Below are positions 33,012 through 41,198 of a stretch of 64,000 nt of DNA, piece by piece (position 1 is the first letter of the stretch; each line of letters opens with the position of its first letter). This DNA comes from Pseudomonas aylmerensis (lineage in GTDB: Bacteria; Pseudomonadota; Gammaproteobacteria; Pseudomonadales; Pseudomonadaceae). The DNA lies in the NCBI RefSeq assembly GCF_001702265.1, contig NZ_MAUE01000028.1:1-64000 (forward strand), read 5' to 3'. The position numbers and the translations under genes were made by a program. A model generated the notes under the pieces. The model made no database searches, had not been told where the DNA came from, and saw only the letters and a program-made list of their open reading frames with translations.

Positions 33012-35165
33012 TTAGAAATTCACCGAAGCACTCAGGCGCGCCGTCAGTGGCGCGCCCTGGAACAGATAGTCATCGCCCATGTACTCGCCCGCGTCGCGCC
33101 AGTAGCGCTTGTCGAACAGGTTGTCGACGCTCAGGCGAAACACCGTCTCGTAGCCGTCGACCTTGGTGGTGTAGCGGCTGCCGACATTGACCACCGCATA
33201 ATCCCCGACCTCCACATTCCCGGTACGGTTCGCGTACTTCTTGGCGCTGTACTGCACGCCGCCGAGCACGGCCAATCCATTCACCCACGGCAACGCATAG
33301 TCGGCGTACACACTGGCGCGCAGCTTGGGTACGTTGATCGCCTGGTGGTCTTCGTATTCCGGCGTACCGCTGCCGGTCACCCGCGCGCGAATCGCCGCCA
33401 CACTGGTCGCGATCTGCAAACGGTCGGTGGCCCAGCCGTTGGCCGACAACTCCAGCCCGGTGTTCTTCTGCTCGCCCTGTTGCACATAGATGAACTGATC
33501 GGCGCCTTCCGGCTTGGCGTACTGGTAGGCCTGGCGCGTCTGGAATACGGCAGCGGCGAAGCTGATGCGGCGCCAGTCGTATTTCACCCCGGCTTCGATC
33601 TGGCGCGAAACGGTCGGCGCGAGGGTTTCACCGTCGTTGGTGGTTGTCCACGGCGCCTGGCCGCCCAGGGACAGGCCTTTGCTGTAACTGGTGTAGAGCG
33701 AGATGTTTTCGACCGGCTTGTAGATCAACGAAGCCTGCGGCAGGAACACGTATTGCTGGGTGTGGCGAACCTGGTTGCCAGTGGTCCCGTCGAAGGCTTT
33801 TTCGTCCAGGCGCACTTCACGGCCGCCGAGGATGGTTTGCCATTGCTCGTTGAAGCGGATGCGGTCGGTGACGAACAGGCCGTACTGGCGGCTGTCGAGG
33901 TTGCGATGGCTGTCGTTGAGCGGCTTGTCGGTGGGGGTGAACGTCGGAGCATCGACGTTGATATTGGTGCTGCCGATGTATTCGTTGACCGACTTGCGTT
34001 TGTCGACCACCCGGCGAAAGGCGCTGGTGCCGAAGGTCAGTTCATGGCCCAGGCTGCCCGTGTCGAACAGCCCGGTCATGGCCGCCTGCACTTCGTCGTC
34101 GCGGCGGGTGTCGTCGGGGCTGCGGTAGTCGTAGACGTCGTAGTCGCCAGTGGGGCTGAAGAAGGCGGTGCCGCAATCGGTCACGTAGAAGCAGCCATAG
34201 GCAAACGAACTGTAGTCGTCGATCACCACTTTGCTGCGCGCCGCGCTGAGGTTGCCTTTCCACTGGTCGCTGAAGCGGTATTCGAACTTGCCGTTGAGGT
34301 TCAGTGAATCGATGCCCACCTGCTTGGAACCGCTCTGGTGCCCGAGCAATTTTTTCGGTGATGCGCCGTGTGGCACTTCAGTGCCGCCCAGCAACTGGTA
34401 GCCGGGCACCGAGCGTTGCTGCTTGTCCTGGTATTCCGCATCCAGCTGCAGCACGGCGTCGGGGCTGATGTTCCAGTCAAAGGCCAGGGACACGAAATCG
34501 CGCTGGCCATTGGCGTGTTCCACGTAGGAATTGAGGTCTTCATGGGCGACGTTGGCACGCAGGCCGAATTGCTGCTCGCTGCCGAACCAGCCGCCGACAT
34601 CGGTAGCGATATAACCGCTGCCGCGATCATCGGTGGACACCGTCACCTGGCGCACATCCTCCGGGCGCTTGGTCACGTAGTTGATCACGCCGCTGGGCTC
34701 GGAGATGCCGCTTTGCAGGCCCGCCAGGCCCTTGAGCACTTCCACCTGCTGCTTGTTTTCCAGGGCGACGTTCTGCTCGCCGGTGATGGTGCGCCCGTTG
34801 ATCTTGTAGCTGCTGGCAGCATTCAGCGAGAAGCCGCGCACCACAAAGTTTTCGTAGTAACCGATGGGCGCATAGCTGTCGCCCACCGAGGCATCGTTGC
34901 GCAGCACTTCACTGAGCAGGCGCGCCTGCTGGTCCTTGATCATCGCGGCGTTGATCACCGTGATCGAGGCCGGCGTGTCCAGCAGCGGCACCTCGTCGAA
35001 GCCCCCGACCGAGGCGGTTTCAGCGCGATAGCCGGACTCATCCTGGCCCTGGACCTGCACCGCTGGCAGCTCCAGCTCCGCCGCCAGACTGTGACCGATG
35101 CCGCCACTGAGCAGCAGGCCGAGGGCAAAACGTGAAGTGACGACGGGACGAAAACGCAAAACCAT
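33012..35165 (-). CDS. TonB-dependent siderophore receptor
   Basis: A 717-residue outer-membrane receptor. The signal peptide (cleavage after HSLAA) is followed directly by the plug domain (VPLLDTPASITVINAAMIKDQQARLLSEVL, ENFVVRGFSLNA, PSGVINYVTKRPED). The C-terminal barrel ends in LTARLSASVNF with the terminal Phe needed for outer-membrane assembly. There is no N-terminal signalling domain and no ECF sigma/anti-sigma pair, so simple Fur control is likely; a Fur-like sequence lies at 35238. It probably imports a ferric siderophore, whose identity cannot be told. Two cysteines (CFYVTDC) sit in a likely extracellular loop. Confidence 0.93.
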   Translation of the reverse strand: MVLRFRPVVTSRFALGLLLSGGIGHSLAAELELPAVQVQGQDESGYRAETASVGGFDEVPLLDTPASITVINAAMIKDQQARLLSEVLRNDASVGDSYAPIGYYENFVVRGFSLNAASSYKINGRTITGEQNVALENKQQVEVLKGLAGLQSGISEPSGVINYVTKRPEDVRQVTVSTDDRGSGYIATDVGGWFGSEQQFGLRANVAHEDLNSYVEHANGQRDFVSLAFDWNISPDAVLQLDAEYQDKQQRSVPGYQLLGGTEVPHGASPKKLLGHQSGSKQVGIDSLNLNGKFEYRFSDQWKGNLSAARSKVVIDDYSSFAYGCFYVTDCGTAFFSPTGDYDVYDYRSPDDTRRDDEVQAAMTGLFDTGSLGHELTFGTSAFRRVVDKRKSVNEYIGSTNINVDAPTFTPTDKPLNDSHRNLDSRQYGLFVTDRIRFNEQWQTILGGREVRLDEKAFDGTTGNQVRHTQQYVFLPQASLIYKPVENISLYTSYSKGLSLGGQAPWTTTNDGETLAPTVSRQIEAGVKYDWRRISFAAAVFQTRQAYQYAKPEGADQFIYVQQGEQKNTGLELSANGWATDRLQIATSVAAIRARVTGSGTPEYEDHQAINVPKLRASVYADYALPWVNGLAVLGGVQYSAKKYANRTGNVEVGDYAVVNVGSRYTTKVDGYETVFRLSVDNLFDKRYWRDAGEYMGDDYLFQGAPLTARLSASVNF

Positions 35166-35237
35166 GGGGGCAGGGCCTTAAAGCGCAGGGCGGGGGGCGC
35201 ATAAGCTAGGCATAAGTGCGTGCTTTTACAAGTTTTC

Positions 35238-35256
35238 GAGAATGATTCGCACGCTG
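35238..35256 (-). promoter_or_regulatory. Possible Fur box upstream of the TonB receptor
   Basis: GAGAATGATTCGCACGCTG matches about 11 of 19 positions of the Fur consensus, including a perfect AATGAT core. It lies ~75 bp upstream of the receptor ATG. It directly abuts the TGAGAC-N5-GTCTCA palindrome that faces the SDR gene. Confidence 0.45.
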
Positions 35257-35271
35257 AGACATCCCGTCTCA
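35255..35271 (+). promoter_or_regulatory. AcoR-type palindrome (TGAGAC-N5-GTCTCA) upstream of the SDR gene
   Basis: TGAGACATCCCGTCTCA has the same 6-5-6 architecture and identical half-sites as TGAGACGCAGCGTCTCA upstream of acoA. It lies 88 bp before the SDR start codon. This suggests that AcoR, or a factor that shares its site, also controls the SDR gene. I could not find a matching GG-N10-GC sigma-54 promoter between this site and the ATG. Confidence 0.55.
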
Positions 35272-35359
35272 GCCCCCACGCCAATTGCTGCGCGCCTCGA
35301 CAGCCGCCCCGGCGACCTGCGATAGACAAAGGCTTCTCTCATCATTGCAGGAGATCGTC

Positions 35360-36139
35360 ATGGGGATTGCTGGAAAAATCGCGCTGGTCACCGGCGCCGG
35401 GCAGGGCATTGGCCGGGCCATCGCCCTGCGCCTGGCACAGGACGGTGCCGACATCGCCCTGGTGGACATCAATGGCGCCAAGCTCGAAGCCGTAGCTGCT
35501 GAAGTGGTCGCACTGGGACGCAAGGCCTCGGTGTTTGTCGCCGACGTGTCCAAGCGCGAACAGGTGGTGGCCGCCGTCGAACATGCGCACCAGACCCTGG
35601 GTGGCTTCGACATCATCGTCAACAACGCCGGGGTGGCGCAGATCGATTCGCTGCTGGACGTCAGCCCGGAACAGGTCGAACGCACGCTGGGCATCAACGT
35701 GCAGGGCGTATTGTGGGGAATCCAGGCCGCCGGCAAGAAATTCATGGCGCTTGAGCAGAAAGGCAAGATCATCAACGCGTGCTCCATCGCCGGCCATGAA
35801 GGCTTCGCGCTGCTCGGGGTGTACTCGGCGACCAAGTTTGCCGTGCGCGCCTTGACCCAGGCGGCGGCCAAGGAATTGGCCAGCGCCGGTATCACGGTCA
35901 ATGCGTACTGCCCGGGCGTGGTGGGCACCGATATGTGGGTCGAGATCGACAAGCGCATGGCCGAGATTACCGGCGCTGACGTCGGCGCGACATACAAGAA
36001 GTACGTGGAGGGCATTGCCCTGGGCCGCGCGGAAACGCCGGAAGACGTTGCCGGGCTGGTGGCCTTCCTGGCCGGGCCGGATTCGGACTACATGACCGGC
36101 CAAGCCCCGTTGATTGACGGCGGGCTTGTCTACCGCTGA
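35360..36139 (+). CDS. SDR, probable acetoin (diacetyl) reductase / 2,3-butanediol dehydrogenase
   Basis: A 259-residue classical SDR with TGAGQGIGRAIALRL cofactor loop, NNAGVAQ, catalytic Ser in INACSIAGHEG and YSATK. The segment PGVVGTDMWVEIDKRMAEITG and the KYVEGIALGRAETPEDVAGLVAFLAGPDSDYMTGQAPLIDGG-type end (key motif YMTGQ) are typical of BudC-like acetoin reductases. It interconverts acetoin and 2,3-butanediol (or diacetyl) with NAD(H). It is convergent with acoR across a repeat array, and an AcoR-type palindrome lies upstream, both supporting a role in acetoin/butanediol use. SD GGAG at 35350. Confidence 0.82.
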   Translation: MGIAGKIALVTGAGQGIGRAIALRLAQDGADIALVDINGAKLEAVAAEVVALGRKASVFVADVSKREQVVAAVEHAHQTLGGFDIIVNNAGVAQIDSLLDVSPEQVERTLGINVQGVLWGIQAAGKKFMALEQKGKIINACSIAGHEGFALLGVYSATKFAVRALTQAAAKELASAGITVNAYCPGVVGTDMWVEIDKRMAEITGADVGATYKKYVEGIALGRAETPEDVAGLVAFLAGPDSDYMTGQAPLIDGGLVYR

Positions 36140-36164
36140 CGTGCTTGGCTGACGCGTTCAAAAA

Positions 36165-37001
36165 TGTGGGAGCGGGCTTGCTCGCGAAGGCGCAGTGTCA
36201 GTCAACCATGATGCAGCTGATCCACCGCCTTCGCGAGCAAGCCCGCTCCCACACTGATTTGTGGCTGGACTGAATCCTATGCCTGGCTCAGTTCCCAGAG
36301 TTTTTGGAAGGGCTGGCCTGAATCCTGTGCCTGGCTCAGTTCCCATTGTTTTTGAAAGGGCTGGACTGATTCCGGTGCCTGACACAGTTCCACTGTGGGA
36401 GCGGGCTTGCTCGCGAAAGCGGTGTGTCAGTCAACCATGATGCAGCTGACCCACCGCCTTCGCAGGCAAGCCAGCTCCCACACTGATGTGTGGCTGGACT
36501 GAATCTTGTGCCTGGCTCAGTTCCCACAGTTTTGGAGGGACTGGACTGAATCTTGTGCCTGGCGCAGTTCCCACAGATTTTGGAGGGGGTAGCCTGATTC
36601 CTGTGTCTGACACAGTTCCACTGTGGGAGCGGGCTTGCTCGCGAAAGCGGTGTATCAGTCAACCATGATGCAGCTGACCCACCGCCTTCGCAGGCAAGCC
36701 AGCTCCCACACTGATTTGCGGTTGGACTGAATCCTGTGCCTGGCTCAGTTCCCCCAGTTTTTAGAGGGGCTGGACTGAATCTTGTGCCTGGCTCAGTTCC
36801 CACAGTTTTGGAGGGACTGGCCTAATTCTTGTGCCTGACACAGTTCCACTGTGGGAGCTGGCTTGCCCGCGAAGGCGCAGTTTCAGTCAACCATGATGCA
36901 GCTGATCCACCGCCATCGCAGGCAAGCCAGCTCCCACACTGATTTGTGGCTGGACTGATTCTTGTGCCTGCCACAATTCCATTGTGCGGGCTCGCTCCCA
37001 C
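36165..37001. repeat. Four-unit ~228-bp array of REP doublets and 48-bp repeats
   Basis: REP doublets begin at 36165, 36394, 36622 and 36850 (spacing 229, 228, 228 bp). Each is a ~90-bp inverted pair (TGTGGGAGCGGGCTTGC … CTCCCACA) and is followed by two to three copies of a 48-bp element containing CCTGGCTCAGTTCCCA and TTTTGGAGGG. In units 2-4 the right REP arm is of a different subtype (CGCAGGCAAGCCAGCTCCCACA) from the left arm. The array fills the 866-bp gap between the convergent SDR and acoR genes. No gene is supported there; short frames across it only reflect the 48-bp period. Confidence 0.93.
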
Positions 37002-37005
37002 AGGT

Positions 37006-38865
37006 TCACTGTTTACCAGGCATATCGATGCCCAGTTGGTTGACGCGACGGTACAGCGTCGCCCGTGAGATCCCCAGCGCCTGCGCCGTCGGCGATGGCT
37101 TCCAGCGATGTCGGATCAGCGCATCCAGCACCACCTGGCGCTCCGGGCTCAGTTGAACCTGCGCCTGCAGCGCAACCTGTTCCCCACGCACTTCCACCGG
37201 CAAATCCGCCAGTTGCAGGATGCCGCCTTCGCACACCGCACAGGCATACGCCAGCACGTGCCGCAGTTGCCGCACATTGCCCGGCCAGGCGTAGCCCAAC
37301 AGCACTTCCAGCGCCGCCTGGCTGATGCCAGCCGCGATGCCACTGTGGCGGGCCTCCTGTTCCAGCAGCCGATTGATCAGGGCCAGTTTGTCGGTGCGTT
37401 CGCGCAGCGGCGGCAGGCAGAAACGCGCGCAGCCGAGGCGAAAGTACAGGTCTTCGCGAAAACGTCCTTCACTCACCAGTGCCGCCAGGTCGCGGTGGCT
37501 GGCGCAGATCACCTGGATATCCACTGCACGGGTTTTCGCCGCACCCAGGGGCGCCACTTCACCTTCGGCCATCACCCGCAGCAGGCGCGTCTGCAGGGCC
37601 AGCGGCATGTCGCCGATTTCATCGAGGAACAGCGTGCCGCCATCGGCCTGCACCAACAGCCCCGGCATGCCCTTGCTGGATGCGCCGGTAAACGCCCCGG
37701 CGACATAGCCGAACAGCTCGCTTTCGATCAGGTTTTCCGGGATCGCCGCGCAGTTAACCGCCACGAACGGCCCCTCGCGCCGGGCGCTGCGCTCATGCAA
37801 TTGGCGCGCGAAGACTTCCTTGCCGGCACCGGTCTCACCTTGCACCAGCACCGGCAGGTTACGGTCCTTGACCCGCACTGCCAGGCGCAGGTGTTCATCC
37901 ACACGCGGGTCGACCTGGGTGATCGCAACCGCGCGCGCGGGCCTGCGACGCGGCGTGTTGACGCGCACGTGCAGCACGCCGGGTTCGCCCAGCCATTGCA
38001 GGTGCTGGGCCGATTGATCGGTGACTGCGCGCAGGGCATCCAGGTCGAATACCTCGCCGATATGCTCCGGCACCTGGCCAAAGCGCCGACGCAGCGCCAG
38101 GCGTGCCTTGCTGTTGAGGGCCTGCAGGCGACCGTCCTGGTCCCAGGCCAGCAGCAGGTCGGGCTGGCTGTCGACATAGCCCGGCGTGCTGTGGGCCTGC
38201 AGCACCCAGTGCTGGCGAGCGCTGTGCATGAAGAAGGCGTTTTCGATGGCCTGCGCGCTCTGCGCCACCATCTGCCGCACCAGGTGCTGGCTGCGTCGGT
38301 CATCCGGGGACTTGAGCGCCGAGGCATCCAGCACCCCCAGCAGGTTGCCCTGCGGGTCGAACATCGGTGCGGCCGAGCAGGTCAGGTCGATGAAGGCCGC
38401 GCGAAAGTGATCGCGCTTGTGCACCGTGACCGGCGCCTTGCTGGTCAGCACCGTGGCCACGCCGCAGGTGCCTTCTTCGGCTTCCGACCAGCACGTGCCC
38501 AGGTACAGGCCGGCCTTGCGGCAGTCGCTGCGAATGGCGGTGTCCACGCGGTGGTCGATGGTCTGGCCCTGGGCGTCGGTGAGCATCACGCAGTAGTCGG
38601 CGTGGCGCACGCGGTGGTGCAGTTGCCCGACGGCTTCGCCGGCGATGCGCATGAACAGTTCGGCGCGCTCACGGCATTCCTTGAGCAGGGGTTCGCTGAG
38701 GATGCGCGGCCCCTGCAGGGAGCCGGGGTCCAGGTGATGTTGCTCCATGGAGCGGCGCCAGGAGTCGAAAATCAGCGACGGCACCGGCGCCTGGGGCAGG
38801 CGATCGGCATTGCGGACCACGCGACTGACGCAGTCGACGTGCTCTCTGGAGTTCGCGGCGAGCAT
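37006..38865 (-). CDS. acoR: Sigma-54-dependent acetoin catabolism activator
   Basis: A 619-residue NtrC-type activator. The N-terminal GAF-like sensor region is ~60-300 (GLYLGTCWSEAEEGTCGVATVL, DLTCSAAPMFDPQGNLLGVLD). The central AAA+ domain has Walker A GETGAGKE, the sigma-54 contact loop GAFTGA, and LFLDEIGDMPLALQTRLLRV. A C-terminal Fis-type HTH follows (SPTAQALGISRATLYRRVNQLG). It activates acetoin-cleaving genes with RpoN in response to acetoin. It is divergent from acoABC with 309 bp between, where two matching palindromes and a sigma-54 promoter are visible. Confidence 0.96.
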   Translation of the reverse strand: MLAANSREHVDCVSRVVRNADRLPQAPVPSLIFDSWRRSMEQHHLDPGSLQGPRILSEPLLKECRERAELFMRIAGEAVGQLHHRVRHADYCVMLTDAQGQTIDHRVDTAIRSDCRKAGLYLGTCWSEAEEGTCGVATVLTSKAPVTVHKRDHFRAAFIDLTCSAAPMFDPQGNLLGVLDASALKSPDDRRSQHLVRQMVAQSAQAIENAFFMHSARQHWVLQAHSTPGYVDSQPDLLLAWDQDGRLQALNSKARLALRRRFGQVPEHIGEVFDLDALRAVTDQSAQHLQWLGEPGVLHVRVNTPRRRPARAVAITQVDPRVDEHLRLAVRVKDRNLPVLVQGETGAGKEVFARQLHERSARREGPFVAVNCAAIPENLIESELFGYVAGAFTGASSKGMPGLLVQADGGTLFLDEIGDMPLALQTRLLRVMAEGEVAPLGAAKTRAVDIQVICASHRDLAALVSEGRFREDLYFRLGCARFCLPPLRERTDKLALINRLLEQEARHSGIAAGISQAALEVLLGYAWPGNVRQLRHVLAYACAVCEGGILQLADLPVEVRGEQVALQAQVQLSPERQVVLDALIRHRWKPSPTAQALGISRATLYRRVNQLGIDMPGKQ

Positions 38866-38957
38866 AAGGCCTCCGGTTCTCGATCTTTGTTGTTATGCCG
38901 GCCATTAAGCGCCTATGGGCGCAGGCGGACAAGGGCGGCCTGACCAACAGCCGGGCG

Positions 38958-38974
38958 TGAGACGCAGCGTCTCA
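38958..38974 (+). promoter_or_regulatory. AcoR binding palindrome 1
   Basis: TGAGACGCAGCGTCTCA is a perfect 17-bp palindrome about 120 bp upstream of the -24/-12 promoter of acoA, the normal position for an activator of the NtrC class. Confidence 0.75.
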
Positions 38975-38981
38975 CCAGGCC

Positions 38982-39017
38982 TGAGACGCAGCCTGCAGGC
39001 TGCAATGGCGCGTCTCA
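38982..39017 (+). promoter_or_regulatory. AcoR binding element 2 (split palindrome)
   Basis: The same half-sites TGAGAC (38982) and GTCTCA (39012) recur with a 24-bp spacer that itself contains the perfect palindrome GCAGCCTGCAGGCTGC. With site 1 it likely forms a tandem upstream activating sequence. Confidence 0.6.
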
Positions 39018-39094
39018 TTCTGCGCAGGCATCGCGCCCCGGTACAACCGCACGGCACTGCTCTGGATCAAGGCTTAGCCAGGTTTTTTCGCGCC

Positions 39095-39111
39095 TTGGCA
39101 CAGGCTGTGCT
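39095..39111 (+). promoter_or_regulatory. Sigma-54 promoter of acoABC
   Basis: TTGGCACAGGCTGTGCT has the invariant GG (39097-39098) and GC (39109-39110) separated by 10 bp, and a full TGGCAC -24 element. The predicted transcript start near 39122 gives a leader of about 53 nt before acoA. This agrees with the NtrC-class activator encoded next door. Confidence 0.85.
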
Positions 39112-39174
39112 GAACCGCTTGCAGCTGGCCGACGCCAGCCTTTTGTGTGTCGAGACAACCTGGAGAACAACAAG

Positions 39175-40152
39175 ATGTCCACTCACCTGTCCACCGATCA
39201 ATTGCTGCATGCCTACACCGTGATGCGCACCATCCGTGATTTCGAAGAGCGCTTGCACGTGGAATTCGCCACCGGCGAGATCCCCGGTTTCGTGCACCTG
39301 TACGCCGGCCAGGAAGCCAGCGCTGCCGGGGTCATGGCCCACCTCAACGATGAAGATTGCATCGCCTCCAACCACCGTGGCCACGGCCATTGCATCGCCA
39401 AGGGCGTGGATGTGTTCGGCATGATGGCCGAGATTTACGGCAAGAAAACCGGCGTGTGCGGCGGCAAGGGCGGCTCCATGCACATCGCCGACCAGGAGAA
39501 GGGCATGCTCGGCGCCAACGGCATTGTCGGCGCCGGTGCACCGCTGGCCGCAGGCGCGGCGCTGGCCTCCAAGCTCAAGGGCAGCCAAGGCGTGGCCGTG
39601 GCGTTTTTTGGCGATGGTGGCTCCAACGAAGGCGCGGTCTTCGAGGCCATGAACCTGGCCGCGATCATGAAACTGCCGTGCCTGTTCGTCGCCGAGAACA
39701 ACGGCTATGCCGAGGCCACCGGGTCCGGCTGGTCGGTGGCGTGCAAGGACATTGCCGAGCGCGCCGTGGGCTTTGGCATGCCGGGGGTGATTGTCGATGG
39801 CAATGATTTCTTCGCCGTGCATGCGGCGCTTGGCGTCGCGGTGGAGCGGGCACGCAAGGGCGAGGGGCCGACGCTGGTGGAGGTCAAGCTGAGCCGTTTC
39901 TACGGCCACTTCGAGGGCGATGCGCAAACCTATCGCGGCCCGGATGAAGTGAAGAACCTGCGCGAATCCCACGATTGCCTGGCGTTGTTCCGCCAGCGGT
40001 GCAGCGCCGAAGGCTGGCTCGATGCCGCGCAGTTCGAGCGTATCGACGGCGAGGTCGCACAGTTGATCGAAGACGCCGTGCGCCTGGCCAAGTCCGATCC
40101 CAAGCCCCTGGCCGCCGATCTGTTGAGTGACGTGTACGTCGCCTACCGCTAA
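39175..40152 (+). CDS. acoA: Acetoin:2,6-DCPIP oxidoreductase (acetoin dehydrogenase E1) alpha subunit
   Basis: A 325-residue TPP-dependent E1 alpha subunit: MRTIRDFEERLHVEFATGEIPGFVHLYAGQEA at the N-terminus, and the TPP-binding motif GDGGSNEGAVFEAMNLAAIMKLPCLFVAENN (key residues GDG…NN). TPP E1 regulatory segment SGWSVACKDIAERAVGFGMPG is also present. With AcoB it cleaves acetoin to acetaldehyde and a hydroxyethyl group that passes to AcoC. The start at 39175 has GGAGAA upstream. It is the first gene of acoABC; no acoX lies upstream. Confidence 0.96.
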   Translation: MSTHLSTDQLLHAYTVMRTIRDFEERLHVEFATGEIPGFVHLYAGQEASAAGVMAHLNDEDCIASNHRGHGHCIAKGVDVFGMMAEIYGKKTGVCGGKGGSMHIADQEKGMLGANGIVGAGAPLAAGAALASKLKGSQGVAVAFFGDGGSNEGAVFEAMNLAAIMKLPCLFVAENNGYAEATGSGWSVACKDIAERAVGFGMPGVIVDGNDFFAVHAALGVAVERARKGEGPTLVEVKLSRFYGHFEGDAQTYRGPDEVKNLRESHDCLALFRQRCSAEGWLDAAQFERIDGEVAQLIEDAVRLAKSDPKPLAADLLSDVYVAYR

Positions 40153-40178
40153 TAACAACAATACTCGGAGAGAATTTC

Positions 40179-41198
40179 ATGGCTCGCAAAATCAGCTATC
40201 AGCAGGCAATCAACGAAGCCCTGGCCCAGGAAATGCGCCGCGACCAGAGCGTGTTCATCATCGGCCAGGACGTCTCCGGCGGTACCGGCTCACCGGGCGA
40301 GCAGGACGCCTGGGGCGGTGTGCTGGGGGTCACCAAGGGCCTGTACCCCGAATTTCCCGAGCGGGTCCTCGATGCGCCGTTGTCCGAAGTCGGCTACGTG
40401 GGCATGGCCGTCGGCGCCGCGACCCGAGGGATGCGCCCGGTGTGCGAGTTGATGTTCGTCGACTTTATCGGCTGCTGCCTCGATCAGTTGCTCAACCAGG
40501 CCGCCAAGTTCCGCTACATGTTTGGCGGCAAGACCACCACGCCGCTGGTGGTGCGCGCCATGTACGGCGCCGGCCTGCGCGCTGCGGCCCAGCACTCGCA
40601 GATGCTCACCTCGATGTGGACGCACATCCCCGGCCTCAAGGTGGTGTGCCCGGCCACGCCGTATGACGCCAAGGGCATGCTGATCCAGGCTATCCGCGAC
40701 AACGACCCGGTGATCTTCCTCGAGCACAAACTGCTCTACAGCCTGCAGGGCGAGGTGCCGGAAGAGCTGTACACGGTGCCGTTCGGCGAGGCGAACTTTG
40801 TCCGCGAAGGCCGCGACGTGACCCTGGTGACTTACGGGCGCATGGTGCATGTCGCCCTCGAAGCCGCCGCCAACCTTGCCCGCCAGGGGATTGACTGCGA
40901 AGTGCTGGACCTGCGCACCACCAGCCCGCTGGACGAAGACAGCATCCTTGAAAGCGTGGAGAAAACCGGGCGCCTGGTGGTGATCGACGAGTCCAACCCA
41001 CGTTGCTCCATCGCCACCGACATCAGCGCACTGGTGGCCCAGCAGGGGTTCTCGTTCCTGCGCGCGCCGATCGAGATGGTCACCGCGCCGCACACGCCGG
41101 TGCCGTTTTCCGATGCACTGGAAGACCTGTACATCCCCAACGCGGCGAAAATCGAGGCTGCCGTGCTGAAGATCGCCGACAAGAGGAATGCCGCATGA
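40179..41198 (+). CDS. acoB: Acetoin dehydrogenase E1 beta subunit
   Basis: A 339-residue transketolase-like beta subunit: ISYQQAINEALAQEMRRDQSVFIIGQDV, RVLDAPLSEVGYVGMAVGAATRGMRPVCELMF, then FRYMFGGKTTTPLVVRAMYGAG and the C-terminal VLDLRTTSPLDEDSILESVEKTGRLVVIDE (all family landmarks). It forms the heterotetrameric E1 with AcoA. 26 bp separate it from acoA, and its stop overlaps the acoC ATG (ATGA). Confidence 0.96.
   Translation: MARKISYQQAINEALAQEMRRDQSVFIIGQDVSGGTGSPGEQDAWGGVLGVTKGLYPEFPERVLDAPLSEVGYVGMAVGAATRGMRPVCELMFVDFIGCCLDQLLNQAAKFRYMFGGKTTTPLVVRAMYGAGLRAAAQHSQMLTSMWTHIPGLKVVCPATPYDAKGMLIQAIRDNDPVIFLEHKLLYSLQGEVPEELYTVPFGEANFVREGRDVTLVTYGRMVHVALEAAANLARQGIDCEVLDLRTTSPLDEDSILESVEKTGRLVVIDESNPRCSIATDISALVAQQGFSFLRAPIEMVTAPHTPVPFSDALEDLYIPNAAKIEAAVLKIADKRNAA

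Larger units (their letters stand above)
38866..39174. other. acoR-acoA divergent control region
   Basis: A 309-bp region without a gene. It contains two upstream palindromic elements (38958 and 38982), then a GC-rich stretch, then the sigma-54 promoter of acoA at 39095. A GGAG ribosome-binding site lies 8 nt before the acoA ATG. Confidence 0.85.

Noticed and set aside
35272..35359. Sigma-54 promoter for the SDR gene
   Set aside because: No GG-N10-GC pair with TGGC and TGC elements was found between the palindrome and the ATG on the + strand.
36165..37001. Possible CRISPR array
   Set aside because: Repeats are REP doublets and 48-bp elements that themselves repeat; there are no unique spacers of constant length and no cas genes.
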